The notes below the pieces were generated by a model that searched no databases, was not told the origin of the DNA, and saw only the letters and a list, made by a program, of their open reading frames with translations. Below, piece after piece: positions 1-5,503 of a stretch of DNA of 5,895 nt. The DNA is taken from NCBI GenBank assembly GCA_021845945.1, contig JAJZRD010000237.1, positions 1 through 5,895 of the forward strand, read 5' to 3'. The translations under genes were made by a program, and so were the position numbers. The DNA is from Chloroflexota bacterium. Its GTDB lineage: Bacteria; Chloroflexota; UBA6077. Every line of letters starts with the position of its first letter. Within the stretch, counting starts at the first letter, position 1.

Positions 1-62
1 CGGCAGGCCTCGGGATCGGTGACGAGGCAGAGTATGGGAAATCGAAGGTGGTGACGCCGCAA
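1..62 (-). CDS. thiE: Probable thiamine-phosphate synthase (ThiE), N-terminal fragment
   Basis: This minus-strand gene runs off the left edge, so only about 20 codons are visible. ThiE joins the thiazole and pyrimidine phosphate moieties to make thiamine phosphate in the cytoplasm. The visible peptide contains PILCLVTDPEAC close to the start, which resembles the first beta strand (LxLVTD) of the ThiE TIM barrel. The proposed start is TTG at 62-60, with the purine-rich GTGAGGG just upstream. An in-frame TGA three codons before the TTG leaves only CTG or TTG as starts. The strongest support is context: a TPP riboswitch aptamer lies upstream on the same strand (184-270). The fragment alone would be too short to identify, and another thiamine gene remains possible. 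Confidence 0.6.
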   Translation of the reverse strand, partial: MRRHHLRFPILCLVTDPEAC

Positions 63-77
63 CAGCCCTCACCCCGG

Positions 78-119
78 CCCTCTCCCAGAGGGGGTTGTCG
101 CCTCTCCCAGAGGGAGAGG
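78..119. repeat. Tandem CCTCTCCC/GGGAGAGG inverted-repeat units in the riboswitch expression platform
   Basis: Two related dyads lie side by side. The first is CCCTCT-ccc-AGAGGG (78-92). The second is CCTCTCCC-aga-GGGAGAGG (101-119), a perfect 8-bp stem. They look like two copies of a dispersed intergenic repeat of the CCCTCTCCCAGAGGGAGAGGG kind, common in GC-rich bacterial genomes; that comparison is from memory. They lie between the TPP aptamer and the thiE-like start on the minus strand. They could therefore form part of the structure that hides or exposes the GTGAGGG ribosome site. Confidence 0.7.
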
Positions 120-183
120 GAGATAATGGAAGTGGCCACTCCCTGCAGTAGGAGCAGCCACTCACGGACTCAGTCCCTGGTGC

Positions 184-270
184 TCTGCTTCCCTACGCTG
201 GTACTACCCAGTTCAGGTTCACAGGGTCGGCGGCAAAACCGCCTCTCAGCAAGTACGCTCCCCTAGCAGA
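184..270 (-). ncRNA. TPP riboswitch (THI element) aptamer
   Basis: Read on the minus strand, this stretch carries the thiamine-pyrophosphate aptamer signature. It has CTAGGGGAGC, then GCTGAGAGG (250-242), then ACCCTGTGAACCTGAACTGG, then a segment ending in ACCAGCGTAGGGAAGC. P1 closes as TCTGCT (270-265) with AGCAGA (189-184), 6 bp. The optional P3a arm is GGCGG-TTTT(G)-CCGCC (243-229). The CUGAGA pyrimidine-sensing core and the ACCAGCGUAGGGA pyrophosphate-sensing side are both intact. The arm between AGGGGAGC and GCTGAGA is very short. The aptamer sits in the leader of the minus-strand thiE-like gene at 62 and would lower its expression when TPP is abundant. Confidence 0.95.
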
Positions 271-298
271 CGCCTTATTCAGTTTTTCGGCGAGGGCA

Positions 299-327
299 AT
301 AGTAGCATGACAGAGGACCGAAAACAA
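299..327 (-). promoter_or_regulatory. Candidate sigma-70-type promoter for the thiamine transcript
   Basis: On the minus strand, TTGTTT (327-322) is followed by a 17-nt spacer and TACTAT (304-299). Transcription would begin near 292, about 20 nt before the riboswitch P1 stem at 270, which is a sensible leader geometry. The -35 box lies only 3 nt from the -35 box of the divergent promoter. Confidence 0.5.
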
Positions 328-330
328 TGC

Positions 331-359
331 TTGACAAGCCTCCCAGGTCGCCCTATATT
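331..359 (+). promoter_or_regulatory. Sigma-70-type promoter for iclR
   Basis: A perfect TTGACA (331-336), a 17-nt spacer and TATATT (354-359) form a near-consensus promoter. The expected transcription start is about 366-368, giving a leader of roughly 83 nt before the GTG at 450. It is the best promoter visible in the window and probably drives iclR with the overlapping formyltransferase gene, possibly also the por genes. Confidence 0.75.
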
Positions 360-366
360 GTATCGC

Positions 367-379
367 GAAACGGGGTTTC
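367..379. promoter_or_regulatory. Candidate operator dyad at the iclR transcription start
   Basis: GAAAC-ggg-GTTTC is a perfect 5-bp dyad centred about 14 nt downstream of the -10 box, overlapping the expected transcription start. IclR-family proteins typically bind short palindromes near their own promoters and often autorepress. The position fits autoregulation, but the half-site is short and only one copy is seen. Confidence 0.35.
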
Positions 380-433
380 ACCATCTGGAAGTATTCTCCT
401 CCCTTCACCCAGCGGCATCCACCGCCAGTTCTG

Positions 434-449
434 CTGACGAGGTTGTCAG
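434..449 (+). promoter_or_regulatory. iclR ribosome-binding site in a hairpin loop
   Basis: GAGG (439-442) lies 7 nt before the GTG start at 450 and supports that start. It sits in the loop of CTGAC-gaggtt-GTCAG, a 5-bp dyad that abuts the start codon. The hairpin is short and could arise by chance. Confidence 0.5.
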
Positions 450-1307
450 GTGACAGGCACTTCGCGAAGAAAAGTCAACGAAGGCTCCTCCACCTCAAAG
501 ACTACCGTCCAGTCGGTAGAGCGAACCCTCGACATTTTGGAAGCCCTGGCGAAGGTGGGCGAGACAGGCATCGCCCAGTTGAGCAACCAGGTGGGCCTGC
601 ACGCCAGCACCGTCCACCGTCTTCTCTCCACCCTGATCGCTCGGGGATACGTCCGCCAGAACCCGGAATCGGGCCGCTACCTCCTCGGATTGAAACCGTT
701 GGACGTGGCACGGGCAGTGAGGGACCATCTGGATCTCCGGATGGAAGCCATACCCGTCCTGCAGGAGCTGATGCGGAGGAGCGGCGAAACCGCCAATTTG
801 GCCGTGATGGACGATCACCAGATCGTTTACCTGGAGCAGGTATCGAGCCCGGGCTGGATGCTCAGGATGTTCGTGCAGGTGGGTGCGCGGGCACCGCTGC
901 ACAGCACCGCCTCCGGCAAGGTCCTCTTGTCCGCTCTCCCCGACGAGGAACTCGATCGAATGCTCCACTCCTACCGTCTGATCCCCTATGCCAGCCGCAC
1001 CATCGTCGACACCGGCATTCTCATGGCCGAGTTGGAGGAGGTGCGGCGCCAGGGGTATGCCACCGACTACGGCGAGCAGGAGGAGGGGGTTAGCTGCATA
1101 GCAGCGCCGGTGCGAGACCACACGGGGAGAGTGCTGGCGGTCATCAGCATCTCCGGCCCGTGGATCCGGATCACCCCGGAGCGGGTTCCCCTGCTGGTGC
1201 CTTCAGTACAGGAAGCGTGCGCCCGCTTATCGGCAGCGCTGGGATACGATCCGGCTTATCACGCGGTAGTCAACGCAGCAGTTTTGACACGAGGAGGTGG
1301 AGCATGA
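450..1307 (+). CDS. IclR-family transcriptional regulator
   Basis: This 285-residue protein has the usual IclR length and layout. An N-terminal winged helix-turn-helix domain covers about residues 19-80: TVQSVERTLDILEAL opens it, the recognition helix lies near LHASTVHRLLSTL, and the wing near GRYLLG. A C-terminal effector-binding domain covers about 92-267, with APLHSTASGK (149-157) and the family signature EEGVSCIAAPVRD (211-223). Proteins of this family act in the cytoplasm as dimers or tetramers and often control catabolism of organic acids or aromatics; the ligand cannot be read here. The GTG start is chosen because of its GAGG site and because the next in-frame ATG falls inside the effector domain. 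The stop overlaps the formyltransferase start (ATGA), so the two are co-translated. It probably controls this locus and perhaps itself through the dyad at 367-379. Confidence 0.93.
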   Translation: MTGTSRRKVNEGSSTSKTTVQSVERTLDILEALAKVGETGIAQLSNQVGLHASTVHRLLSTLIARGYVRQNPESGRYLLGLKPLDVARAVRDHLDLRMEAIPVLQELMRRSGETANLAVMDDHQIVYLEQVSSPGWMLRMFVQVGARAPLHSTASGKVLLSALPDEELDRMLHSYRLIPYASRTIVDTGILMAELEEVRRQGYATDYGEQEEGVSCIAAPVRDHTGRVLAVISISGPWIRITPERVPLLVPSVQEACARLSAALGYDPAYHAVVNAAVLTRGGGA

Positions 1308-2215
1308 GGATTGCGTTGATCGGCCAGGCAGCCTTTGGCGAGAAGGTCCTGGAAGCTCTCCTCAAGGAAGGCGAGGAGATAGCCGTCGTCTACTGTCCGC
1401 CGGATGCGCCAAACGGGAAGCAGGATTCCCTGGGCGAGTTGGCGGAGAAGAGTGGGATCCCCGTCAGGAAGCCGGCCCGGATGCGCAACCCCGAGGTGTT
1501 CGAGGAGTACAAGGGCTTCGATCCCGAGCTGAACGTCATGGCCTTCGTCACCGACATCGTGCCGATGACGATGATCCGGTACCCCAAGCTGGGAACCATC
1601 CAGTACCATCCCTCCATTCTCCCCCGACATCGCGGCGGCAGCGCCATCAATTGGGCGGTGATCAACGGAGAGACCAAGACGGGCCTCAGCATCTTCTGGC
1701 CCGACGAGGGTCTGGACACCGGTCCGATCCTGATGCAGAAGGAAGTGGCCATCACGCCCGACGACACCCTGGGCTCGGTGTACTTCAACAAGCTGTTCCC
1801 CCTGGGCGTCGAGTCGATGGTGGAGTCGGTGAAGCTGGTCAAGGCGGGGAAGGCGCCCAAGGTCGATCAGGATCTGAGCGAGGGCGAGTACGAGCCCCTC
1901 TGCAAGAAGATGGCGATCGACTGGATCTATCCCATCAACGTCGTCTACAACGTGATCCGTGGCTGCAACCCGTCGCCCGGCGCCGGCACTCTGTACAAAG
2001 GGCAGCCGCTCAAGATCTTCGACTGCGAGAAGAGGAACGTGAGCGGCCCTGCTGCACCAGGGACGGTCCTGGAGATCGCCGGCGACGGCTTCCTGGTAGC
2101 GGGCAACGGTGGAAGCATCTTCGTCAAGCGGGTTCAGCCCCAGGGTTCCCCCAAGCTGAAGGCATCGGAGTTCGTGGCATCGGCCGGCCTGCAGGTTGGG
2201 GACAAGCTGGGCTAG
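1304..2215 (+). CDS. Stand-alone formyltransferase-fold protein resembling the hydrolase domain of 10-formyl-THF dehydrogenase
   Basis: This 303-residue protein starts MRIALIGQAAFG and has the formyltransferase core up to about residue 190, then a C-terminal Fmt-C-like domain (about 205-300). The catalytic block is YHPSILPRHRGGSAINW (His102), followed by IFWPDEGLDTG with Asp138. The His-to-Asp spacing of 36 equals that of human ALDH1L1 (His106/Asp142). Overall wording (GQxxFG, HPSxLPRHRGxSAINW, SIFWxDxGLDTG) is closer to that 10-formyl-THF hydrolase domain than to methionyl-tRNA formyltransferase. No carrier or aldehyde dehydrogenase domain follows. The residue two before the His is Gln100, where transferases have Asn and ALDH1L1 has Ile. 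Likely chemistry is formyl transfer or hydrolysis using 10-formyl-THF. The ATG at 1304 has a strong GAGGAGGTGG (1291-1300) and overlaps the iclR stop by 4 nt. Automatic pipelines may call it fmt, which I think is less likely. Confidence 0.85.
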   Translation: MRIALIGQAAFGEKVLEALLKEGEEIAVVYCPPDAPNGKQDSLGELAEKSGIPVRKPARMRNPEVFEEYKGFDPELNVMAFVTDIVPMTMIRYPKLGTIQYHPSILPRHRGGSAINWAVINGETKTGLSIFWPDEGLDTGPILMQKEVAITPDDTLGSVYFNKLFPLGVESMVESVKLVKAGKAPKVDQDLSEGEYEPLCKKMAIDWIYPINVVYNVIRGCNPSPGAGTLYKGQPLKIFDCEKRNVSGPAAPGTVLEIAGDGFLVAGNGGSIFVKRVQPQGSPKLKASEFVASAGLQVGDKLG

Positions 2216-2218
2216 TGC

Positions 2219-2249
2219 TCAGTCCTGAGTCTCGAGGGTCGAGGATCAG
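2219..2249 (+). terminator. Weak dyads after the formyltransferase gene, doubtful terminator
   Basis: Two competing hairpins follow the stop codon. One folds within 2218-2229 (CTCAG-tc-CTGAG). The other is CTGA-gt-CTCGA-ggg-TCGAG-ga-TCAG (2225-2249), with one mismatch and one G-U pair. No T-run follows, so intrinsic termination is doubtful and read-through into the por genes is likely. The repeated TCGAGG wording suggests a decayed intergenic repeat. Confidence 0.2.
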
Positions 2250-2309
2250 CGGGGCGATGGTCGATAAGCCGCCGGCAGATCCGACCTTTGGCACTCAGTA
2301 GACGGCACC

Positions 2310-2329
2310 CGATCACAAGGAGGTGATCG
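2310..2329 (+). promoter_or_regulatory. Extended Shine-Dalgarno sequence in a perfect hairpin upstream of por genes
   Basis: CGATCAC-aaggag-GTGATCG is a perfect 7-bp dyad with a 6-nt loop. AAGGAGGTGATC (2317-2328) is complementary to 12 nt of the conserved 16S rRNA 3' end, far beyond a normal ribosome site. It lies 67 nt before the porG start, so it does not serve porG directly. It could serve a short leader ORF at 2337, act as a ribosome standby site, or be a protein operator. No convincing promoter was seen in the 180-bp gap. Confidence 0.45.
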
Positions 2330-2336
2330 CTTAGCT

Positions 2337-2390
2337 GTGAAGAGACCTTGCGATTACGGCAATGCAGGTAATTCGAGGAGGAGGCATTAG
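2337..2390 (+). CDS. Possible 17-codon leader ORF before porG
   Basis: GTG at 2337 opens a 17-codon frame reading MKRPCDYGNAGNSRRRH, with TAG at 2388-2390, 5 nt before the porG start. The extended SD AAGGAGG lies 13 nt upstream of the GTG, which is long but usable. Its three AGG codons are the porG ribosome site GAGGAGGAGG (2375-2384), so translation here would pass through that site and could couple to porG. No homology is recognised. It may well be chance. Confidence 0.2.
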   Translation: MKRPCDYGNAGNSRRRH

Positions 2391-2395
2391 AAAGG

Positions 2396-2971
2396 ATGGC
2401 AGGAGATCTCTACGAGGTTCGCTGGCACGCCCGCGGCGGCCAGGGTGCGGTGACCGCGTCCCGCTTCCTGTCGGCGTCGGCAAGCCGCGAGAACAAGCAC
2501 TTTCAGGGCTTCCCTGAATTCGGCACCGAGCGCATGGGCGCCCCGATCCAGGCATTCACCCGCCTGAGCAGCCAGCGGATCTACACCCACGAGCAGGTGA
2601 CGACCCCGGATGCCGTCGTGGTGCTGGATCCGACTCTTCTGGAGGTCGTGGACGTGACCGCCGGCCTCAAGCCGGGCTGCCCACTGATCATCAACTCCGA
2701 TCTGGCGGCGGCCGAGCTGAGGAAGCAGCTGCCGAAGGGCAGCTACAAGCTGTACACCGTGAACGCGACGAAGATCGCGACCGAGTCCGTCGGCCGGCCG
2801 ATCACCAATACCGCCATGGTGGGCGCGCTGGTGAAGATCACAGAGCTGATCGCCTTCAAAGCCGTCGAGGATGAGCTCCGGTCGATGTTCGGCTCCCGGT
2901 TCAAGCAGTCGGTGGTCGACGGCAACGTCAAGGCGCTGCAGAGGGCCTACGAGGAGGTTAAGGGCGAATGA
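2396..2971 (+). CDS. porG: 2-oxoacid:ferredoxin oxidoreductase, gamma subunit
   Basis: This 191-residue protein is the gamma subunit of the pyruvate/2-oxoisovalerate:ferredoxin oxidoreductase family, which turns a 2-oxoacid plus CoA into acyl-CoA, CO2 and reduced ferredoxin. The diagnostic motif near the N-terminus is EVRWHARGGQGAVTA (RGGQG at 13-17). It is followed by FPEFGTERMGAPIQAFTR (about 39-56), the central VVVLDPTLLEVVDVTAGL, and PITNTAMVGALVK, all typical of this subunit at normal length. The ATG at 2396 is preceded by GAGGAGGAGG (2375-2384), about 11 nt away, plus AAAGG directly before it. The stop overlaps the porD start (ATGA). It is the first gene of a gamma-delta-alpha-beta set. 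The por symbol follows the commonest family member, and the substrate is not fixed by this subunit. Confidence 0.92.
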   Translation: MAGDLYEVRWHARGGQGAVTASRFLSASASRENKHFQGFPEFGTERMGAPIQAFTRLSSQRIYTHEQVTTPDAVVVLDPTLLEVVDVTAGLKPGCPLIINSDLAAAELRKQLPKGSYKLYTVNATKIATESVGRPITNTAMVGALVKITELIAFKAVEDELRSMFGSRFKQSVVDGNVKALQRAYEEVKGE

Positions 2972-3321
2972 GCGACATCTTCGAAGTGAAGGGCGGAACC
3001 CTCCCGAAGGCCAGCGAGCTACCGCTGGGCGGGATCATCCCAAGCAACGGCAACGGTGTCAACTACGCCACCGGTAGCTGGCGGACCCAGCGGCCGATCT
3101 TCAACGATGCAGCCTGCACCGACTGCCTGCTGTGCTGGCTCCACTGCCCGGACGACTCGATCATCCTGGAGGAGGGCAAGGTAGTGGGGATCGACGTGGA
3201 TCACTGCAAGGGCTGCGGTATCTGCGGCCAAGAGTGCAACTCCAAGCCGGTTAAAGCCATGAACATGGCCCAGGGCGGCCGCTTCGAGCCGAGCGAGACC
3301 TTCGCCAGGCACACACTGTAA
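2968..3321 (+). CDS. porD: 2-oxoacid:ferredoxin oxidoreductase, delta subunit (2[4Fe-4S] ferredoxin)
   Basis: This 117-residue ferredoxin-like subunit carries electrons from the catalytic beta subunit to external ferredoxin. Two four-cysteine clusters are visible. CTDCLLCWLHCP gives Cys50, 53, 56 and 60. CKGCGICGQEC gives Cys80, 83, 86 and 90. Both have CxxCxxCxxxC spacing, so two [4Fe-4S] clusters are expected. The second cluster lacks the usual proline right after the last Cys and reads CNSKPVKAM instead. The N-terminal 45 residues (GGTLPKASELPLGGIIP) are the usual delta-subunit extension, followed by TGSWRTQRPIF. Translation starts at the ATG overlapping the porG stop, with a purine-rich GAGGAGGTTAAGGG stretch upstream. 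Confidence 0.93.
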   Translation: MSDIFEVKGGTLPKASELPLGGIIPSNGNGVNYATGSWRTQRPIFNDAACTDCLLCWLHCPDDSIILEEGKVVGIDVDHCKGCGICGQECNSKPVKAMNMAQGGRFEPSETFARHTL

Positions 3322-3333
3322 GGAGATCGAGTG

Positions 3334-4542
3334 ATGGCAATAGCAGAGAAGCCTGTACGGCAGCGAAAGGTAGTGGGTCTCACCGGTGACGGGGCTGCCG
3401 CCGACGCCATGATGCAGATCAACCCGGACCAGGTAGCTGCCTACCCGATTACCCCTCAGACCGAGATCGTCGAGCGCTTCGCCGAGTACGTGGCCAACGG
3501 CAACGTTCAGACCGAGTTCGTGGCGGTCGAGAGCGAGCACAGCGCCCTGTCCGCCTGCTGCGGCGGCGCCGCCGCCGGCGGCCGGGTGATGACCTGCACC
3601 TCCTCGCAGGGTCTCGCCCTGATGCACGAGGTGCTGTTCATCGCCTCCGGCAACCGGCTGCCCATCGTCATGCCGATGGTCAACCGAACCCTGAGCGCCC
3701 CCATCAACATCCACGGAGACCATTCCGACTCCATGGCCTCCCGCGACGCCGCCTGGATCCAGCTCTTCTGCGCCGACGCCCAGGAGATCTACGACACCAC
3801 CATCATGGCCGTCCGGATCGCCGAGCACCCGGAAGTGCAGCTGCCGGTGATGGTCTGCTTCGATGGCTTCAACGTCTCCCACGACATGGAGCGGGTGGAG
3901 ATGCTGGACAAGGCCGAGGTCCAGGAGTTCGTCGGAGAACCGAACCCGAAGATCAACATGCTCGATCCGGAGAACCCCATCAGCATCGGCGCCCTGGTGC
4001 TGCCTCCCTTCTTCTTCGAGCACAAGCTCGCCATGACCAGGGCCCTGGAAGGCTCCATCAAGGCCATCGAGGAAGTGGGCAAGGAGTACGCGAAGCTGAG
4101 CGGCCGGTCCCAGCCTATCCTGGAGACCTTTGGCATGGAGGACGCCGAAGTGGCCGTGGTGGCCCTGAGCGGCATCGGCGGCACGGCTCAGTGGACCGCG
4201 ATGCAGCTGCGGGAGCAGGGGTTGAAGGTCGGCGTGGTGCGGCCGCGGGTTTACCGCCCGTTCCCGGCCGCCCAGATGGTAGAGGCTCTGAAGAAGGTCA
4301 AGGCCGTGGCCGTGGTCGAGAAGGCCTCCGCGCCCGGCGCTTCCGGTGCGCCCGTCTTCCAGGACCTGTGCACTGCTATGTACGGCCTGGACCCGCGCCC
4401 GAAGATGATCAACTACGTCACGGGTCTGGGCGGCCGCGACACCTCGTCCGTACAGTACACCGAGGTCTTCAAGAGGCTGCTGGGTATCGCCAAGGGCGAG
4501 CCCGTCGGCCCGGTGCAAAGCTACATCGGCGCACGGGAATAG
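3334..4542 (+). CDS. porA: 2-oxoacid:ferredoxin oxidoreductase, alpha subunit
   Basis: This 402-residue alpha subunit has the two expected parts. The N-terminal pyrimidine-binding transketolase-like domain covers about residues 14-225 and the C-terminal transketolase-like domain about 265-385. Visible motifs are AAYPITPQTEIVE (Thr40, matching the carboxylate-binding Thr31 of Desulfovibrio PFOR), ESEHSALSA (66-74), TSSQGLALMHE (89-99), NRTLSAP (Arg118, matching PFOR Arg114) and HGDHSDSMASRDAAWIQ. Keeping both Thr and Arg fits a pyruvate-like 2-oxoacid. The substrate stays open, since related enzymes use 2-oxoisovalerate or oxalate. I chose ATG 3334 over the in-frame GTG 3331 because AAGGAG (3320-3325) is 8 nt from the ATG. 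It follows porD by 12 nt, and its stop TAG is part of the porB SD. Confidence 0.93.
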   Translation: MAIAEKPVRQRKVVGLTGDGAAADAMMQINPDQVAAYPITPQTEIVERFAEYVANGNVQTEFVAVESEHSALSACCGGAAAGGRVMTCTSSQGLALMHEVLFIASGNRLPIVMPMVNRTLSAPINIHGDHSDSMASRDAAWIQLFCADAQEIYDTTIMAVRIAEHPEVQLPVMVCFDGFNVSHDMERVEMLDKAEVQEFVGEPNPKINMLDPENPISIGALVLPPFFFEHKLAMTRALEGSIKAIEEVGKEYAKLSGRSQPILETFGMEDAEVAVVALSGIGGTAQWTAMQLREQGLKVGVVRPRVYRPFPAAQMVEALKKVKAVAVVEKASAPGASGAPVFQDLCTAMYGLDPRPKMINYVTGLGGRDTSSVQYTEVFKRLLGIAKGEPVGPVQSYIGARE

Positions 4543-4555
4543 GAGAGTATAGACG

Positions 4556-5488
4556 ATGGCAGTAAACCTGAAAGAGCTAGCGAAGAAGGACGTTAAGTTC
4601 ACCTCCGGCCACCGCCTGTGCACCGGCTGCGGCCCCGCGATCATTGCCAAGTGGACGATGCTGGCGGCGGCGGAGTACAACATCGCCATGAGCAGCGCCA
4701 CCTGCTGCGTGGAGATCTCCAGCGTCGTCTTCCCCTACACCAGCTGGAAGGTCTCCTGGTACCACAACGCCTTCGAGAACGCGGGTGCCGTTATCGGCGG
4801 TATCGAGGCCACCTACCAGGCCCTGAAGCGCAAGGGCAAGATGGACAAGGACTTCCGCTTCGTCGCCATGGGCGGCGACGGCGGCACCTACGACATCGGC
4901 TTCCAGTCCCTGTCGGGTGTCATGGAGCGGCGGCACAAGGTCCTGTACATTGTCTACGACAACAACGCCTACATGAACACCGGTATCCAGCGCTCCGGCG
5001 CCACGCCGAAGTACGCCTGGACCACCACCTCTCACGTGGGCGATGCCTACCAGGGCAAGCAGCAGCCGCGCAAGGACCTGGTGTCCATCATGGCGGCCCA
5101 CGACATCCCTTACGTGGCCCAGGCCAGCGTCGGCTACTGGCGCGACTACATGACCAAGGTCCAGAAGGCGCTGGAGACCGACGGTCCCTCCTTCATCGCC
5201 GTCTACGCCCCTTGCTGGCGCGGTTGGCGAGCTGAGACCCATCAGACCGTGGAGTTGGGCCGCCTGGCCGTCCAGTCCAAGTACTGGCCGCTGTACGAGG
5301 TGGTCGATGGCAAGTGGCAGATGACCTACGTGCCCAGGGAAGAGAAGTCGGTGACCGAGTTCCTCAAGCCGCAGGGCCGGTTCAGCCACCTGTTCAAGCC
5401 CGGCAACGAGGCCCTGCTTCAGGACTTCCAGAGCGAAGTCGACTATAAGTGGGACCAGCTGCAGAGGCGGATCTCCGCTTCGGCCTGA
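4556..5488 (+). CDS. porB: 2-oxoacid:ferredoxin oxidoreductase, beta subunit (thiamine diphosphate and [4Fe-4S] binding)
   Basis: This 310-residue catalytic beta subunit binds thiamine diphosphate and one [4Fe-4S] cluster. CTGCG supplies Cys22 and Cys25. SATCCVEISS supplies Cys50 or 51, where relatives usually read TGC, and PCWRGW supplies Cys220. Together these give the expected four ligands. FENAGAVIGGIEA follows the third ligand. The Mg-thiamine diphosphate motif starts at GGDGGTYDIGFQSLSG (GDG at 107-109) and ends at YDNNAYMNTGIQRSG (134-148). The length is normal for the family. The ATG at 4556 has AGGAGAG (4541-4547) 8 nt upstream, overlapping the porA stop. Its need for thiamine diphosphate makes the divergent TPP-riboswitch thiamine gene a suggestive neighbour. 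Substrate assignment to pyruvate is likely but not proven. Confidence 0.93.
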   Translation: MAVNLKELAKKDVKFTSGHRLCTGCGPAIIAKWTMLAAAEYNIAMSSATCCVEISSVVFPYTSWKVSWYHNAFENAGAVIGGIEATYQALKRKGKMDKDFRFVAMGGDGGTYDIGFQSLSGVMERRHKVLYIVYDNNAYMNTGIQRSGATPKYAWTTTSHVGDAYQGKQQPRKDLVSIMAAHDIPYVAQASVGYWRDYMTKVQKALETDGPSFIAVYAPCWRGWRAETHQTVELGRLAVQSKYWPLYEVVDGKWQMTYVPREEKSVTEFLKPQGRFSHLFKPGNEALLQDFQSEVDYKWDQLQRRISASA

Positions 5489-5503
5489 GTGCGTCGTTCC
5501 CCG

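Noticed and set aside
48..266. Plus-strand 72-codon frame at the left edge
   Set aside because: It is read through the repeat dyads and the antisense of the riboswitch; composition is not protein-like.
193..408. Minus-strand 71-codon frame
   Set aside because: It runs through the TPP aptamer and the divergent promoters, so it is noncoding leader sequence.
1160..1303. Earlier in-frame start for the formyltransferase
   Set aside because: It would lie inside iclR and add a non-homologous extension; ATG 1304 has a strong ribosome site and begins exactly at the Rossmann-like MRIALIGQ.
1297..2301. Plus-strand frame of 334 codons overlapping the formyltransferase in another phase
   Set aside because: The Arg/Gly/Gln-rich translation has no family resemblance, while the other phase has clear catalytic motifs.
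2216..2395. Internal promoter for the por genes
   Set aside because: TTGGCA (2288-2293) with a 17-nt spacer leads only to GATCAC, a poor -10; no other convincing pair was seen.
3331..3333. GTG start for porA
   Set aside because: It is only 5 nt after AAGGAG; the adjacent ATG at 3334 has better spacing and codon. The difference is one residue.
3019..4701. Long open minus-strand frame (560 codons) antisense to porD, porA and the start of porB
   Set aside because: It is a shadow of GC-rich codon usage in three well-supported genes; its translation is low-complexity and rich in His, Gly and Val, with no domain.
4577..5389. Minus-strand frame of 270 codons opposite porB
   Set aside because: Same antisense artefact; repetitive Gly/Val/His-rich translation and no ribosome site of note.
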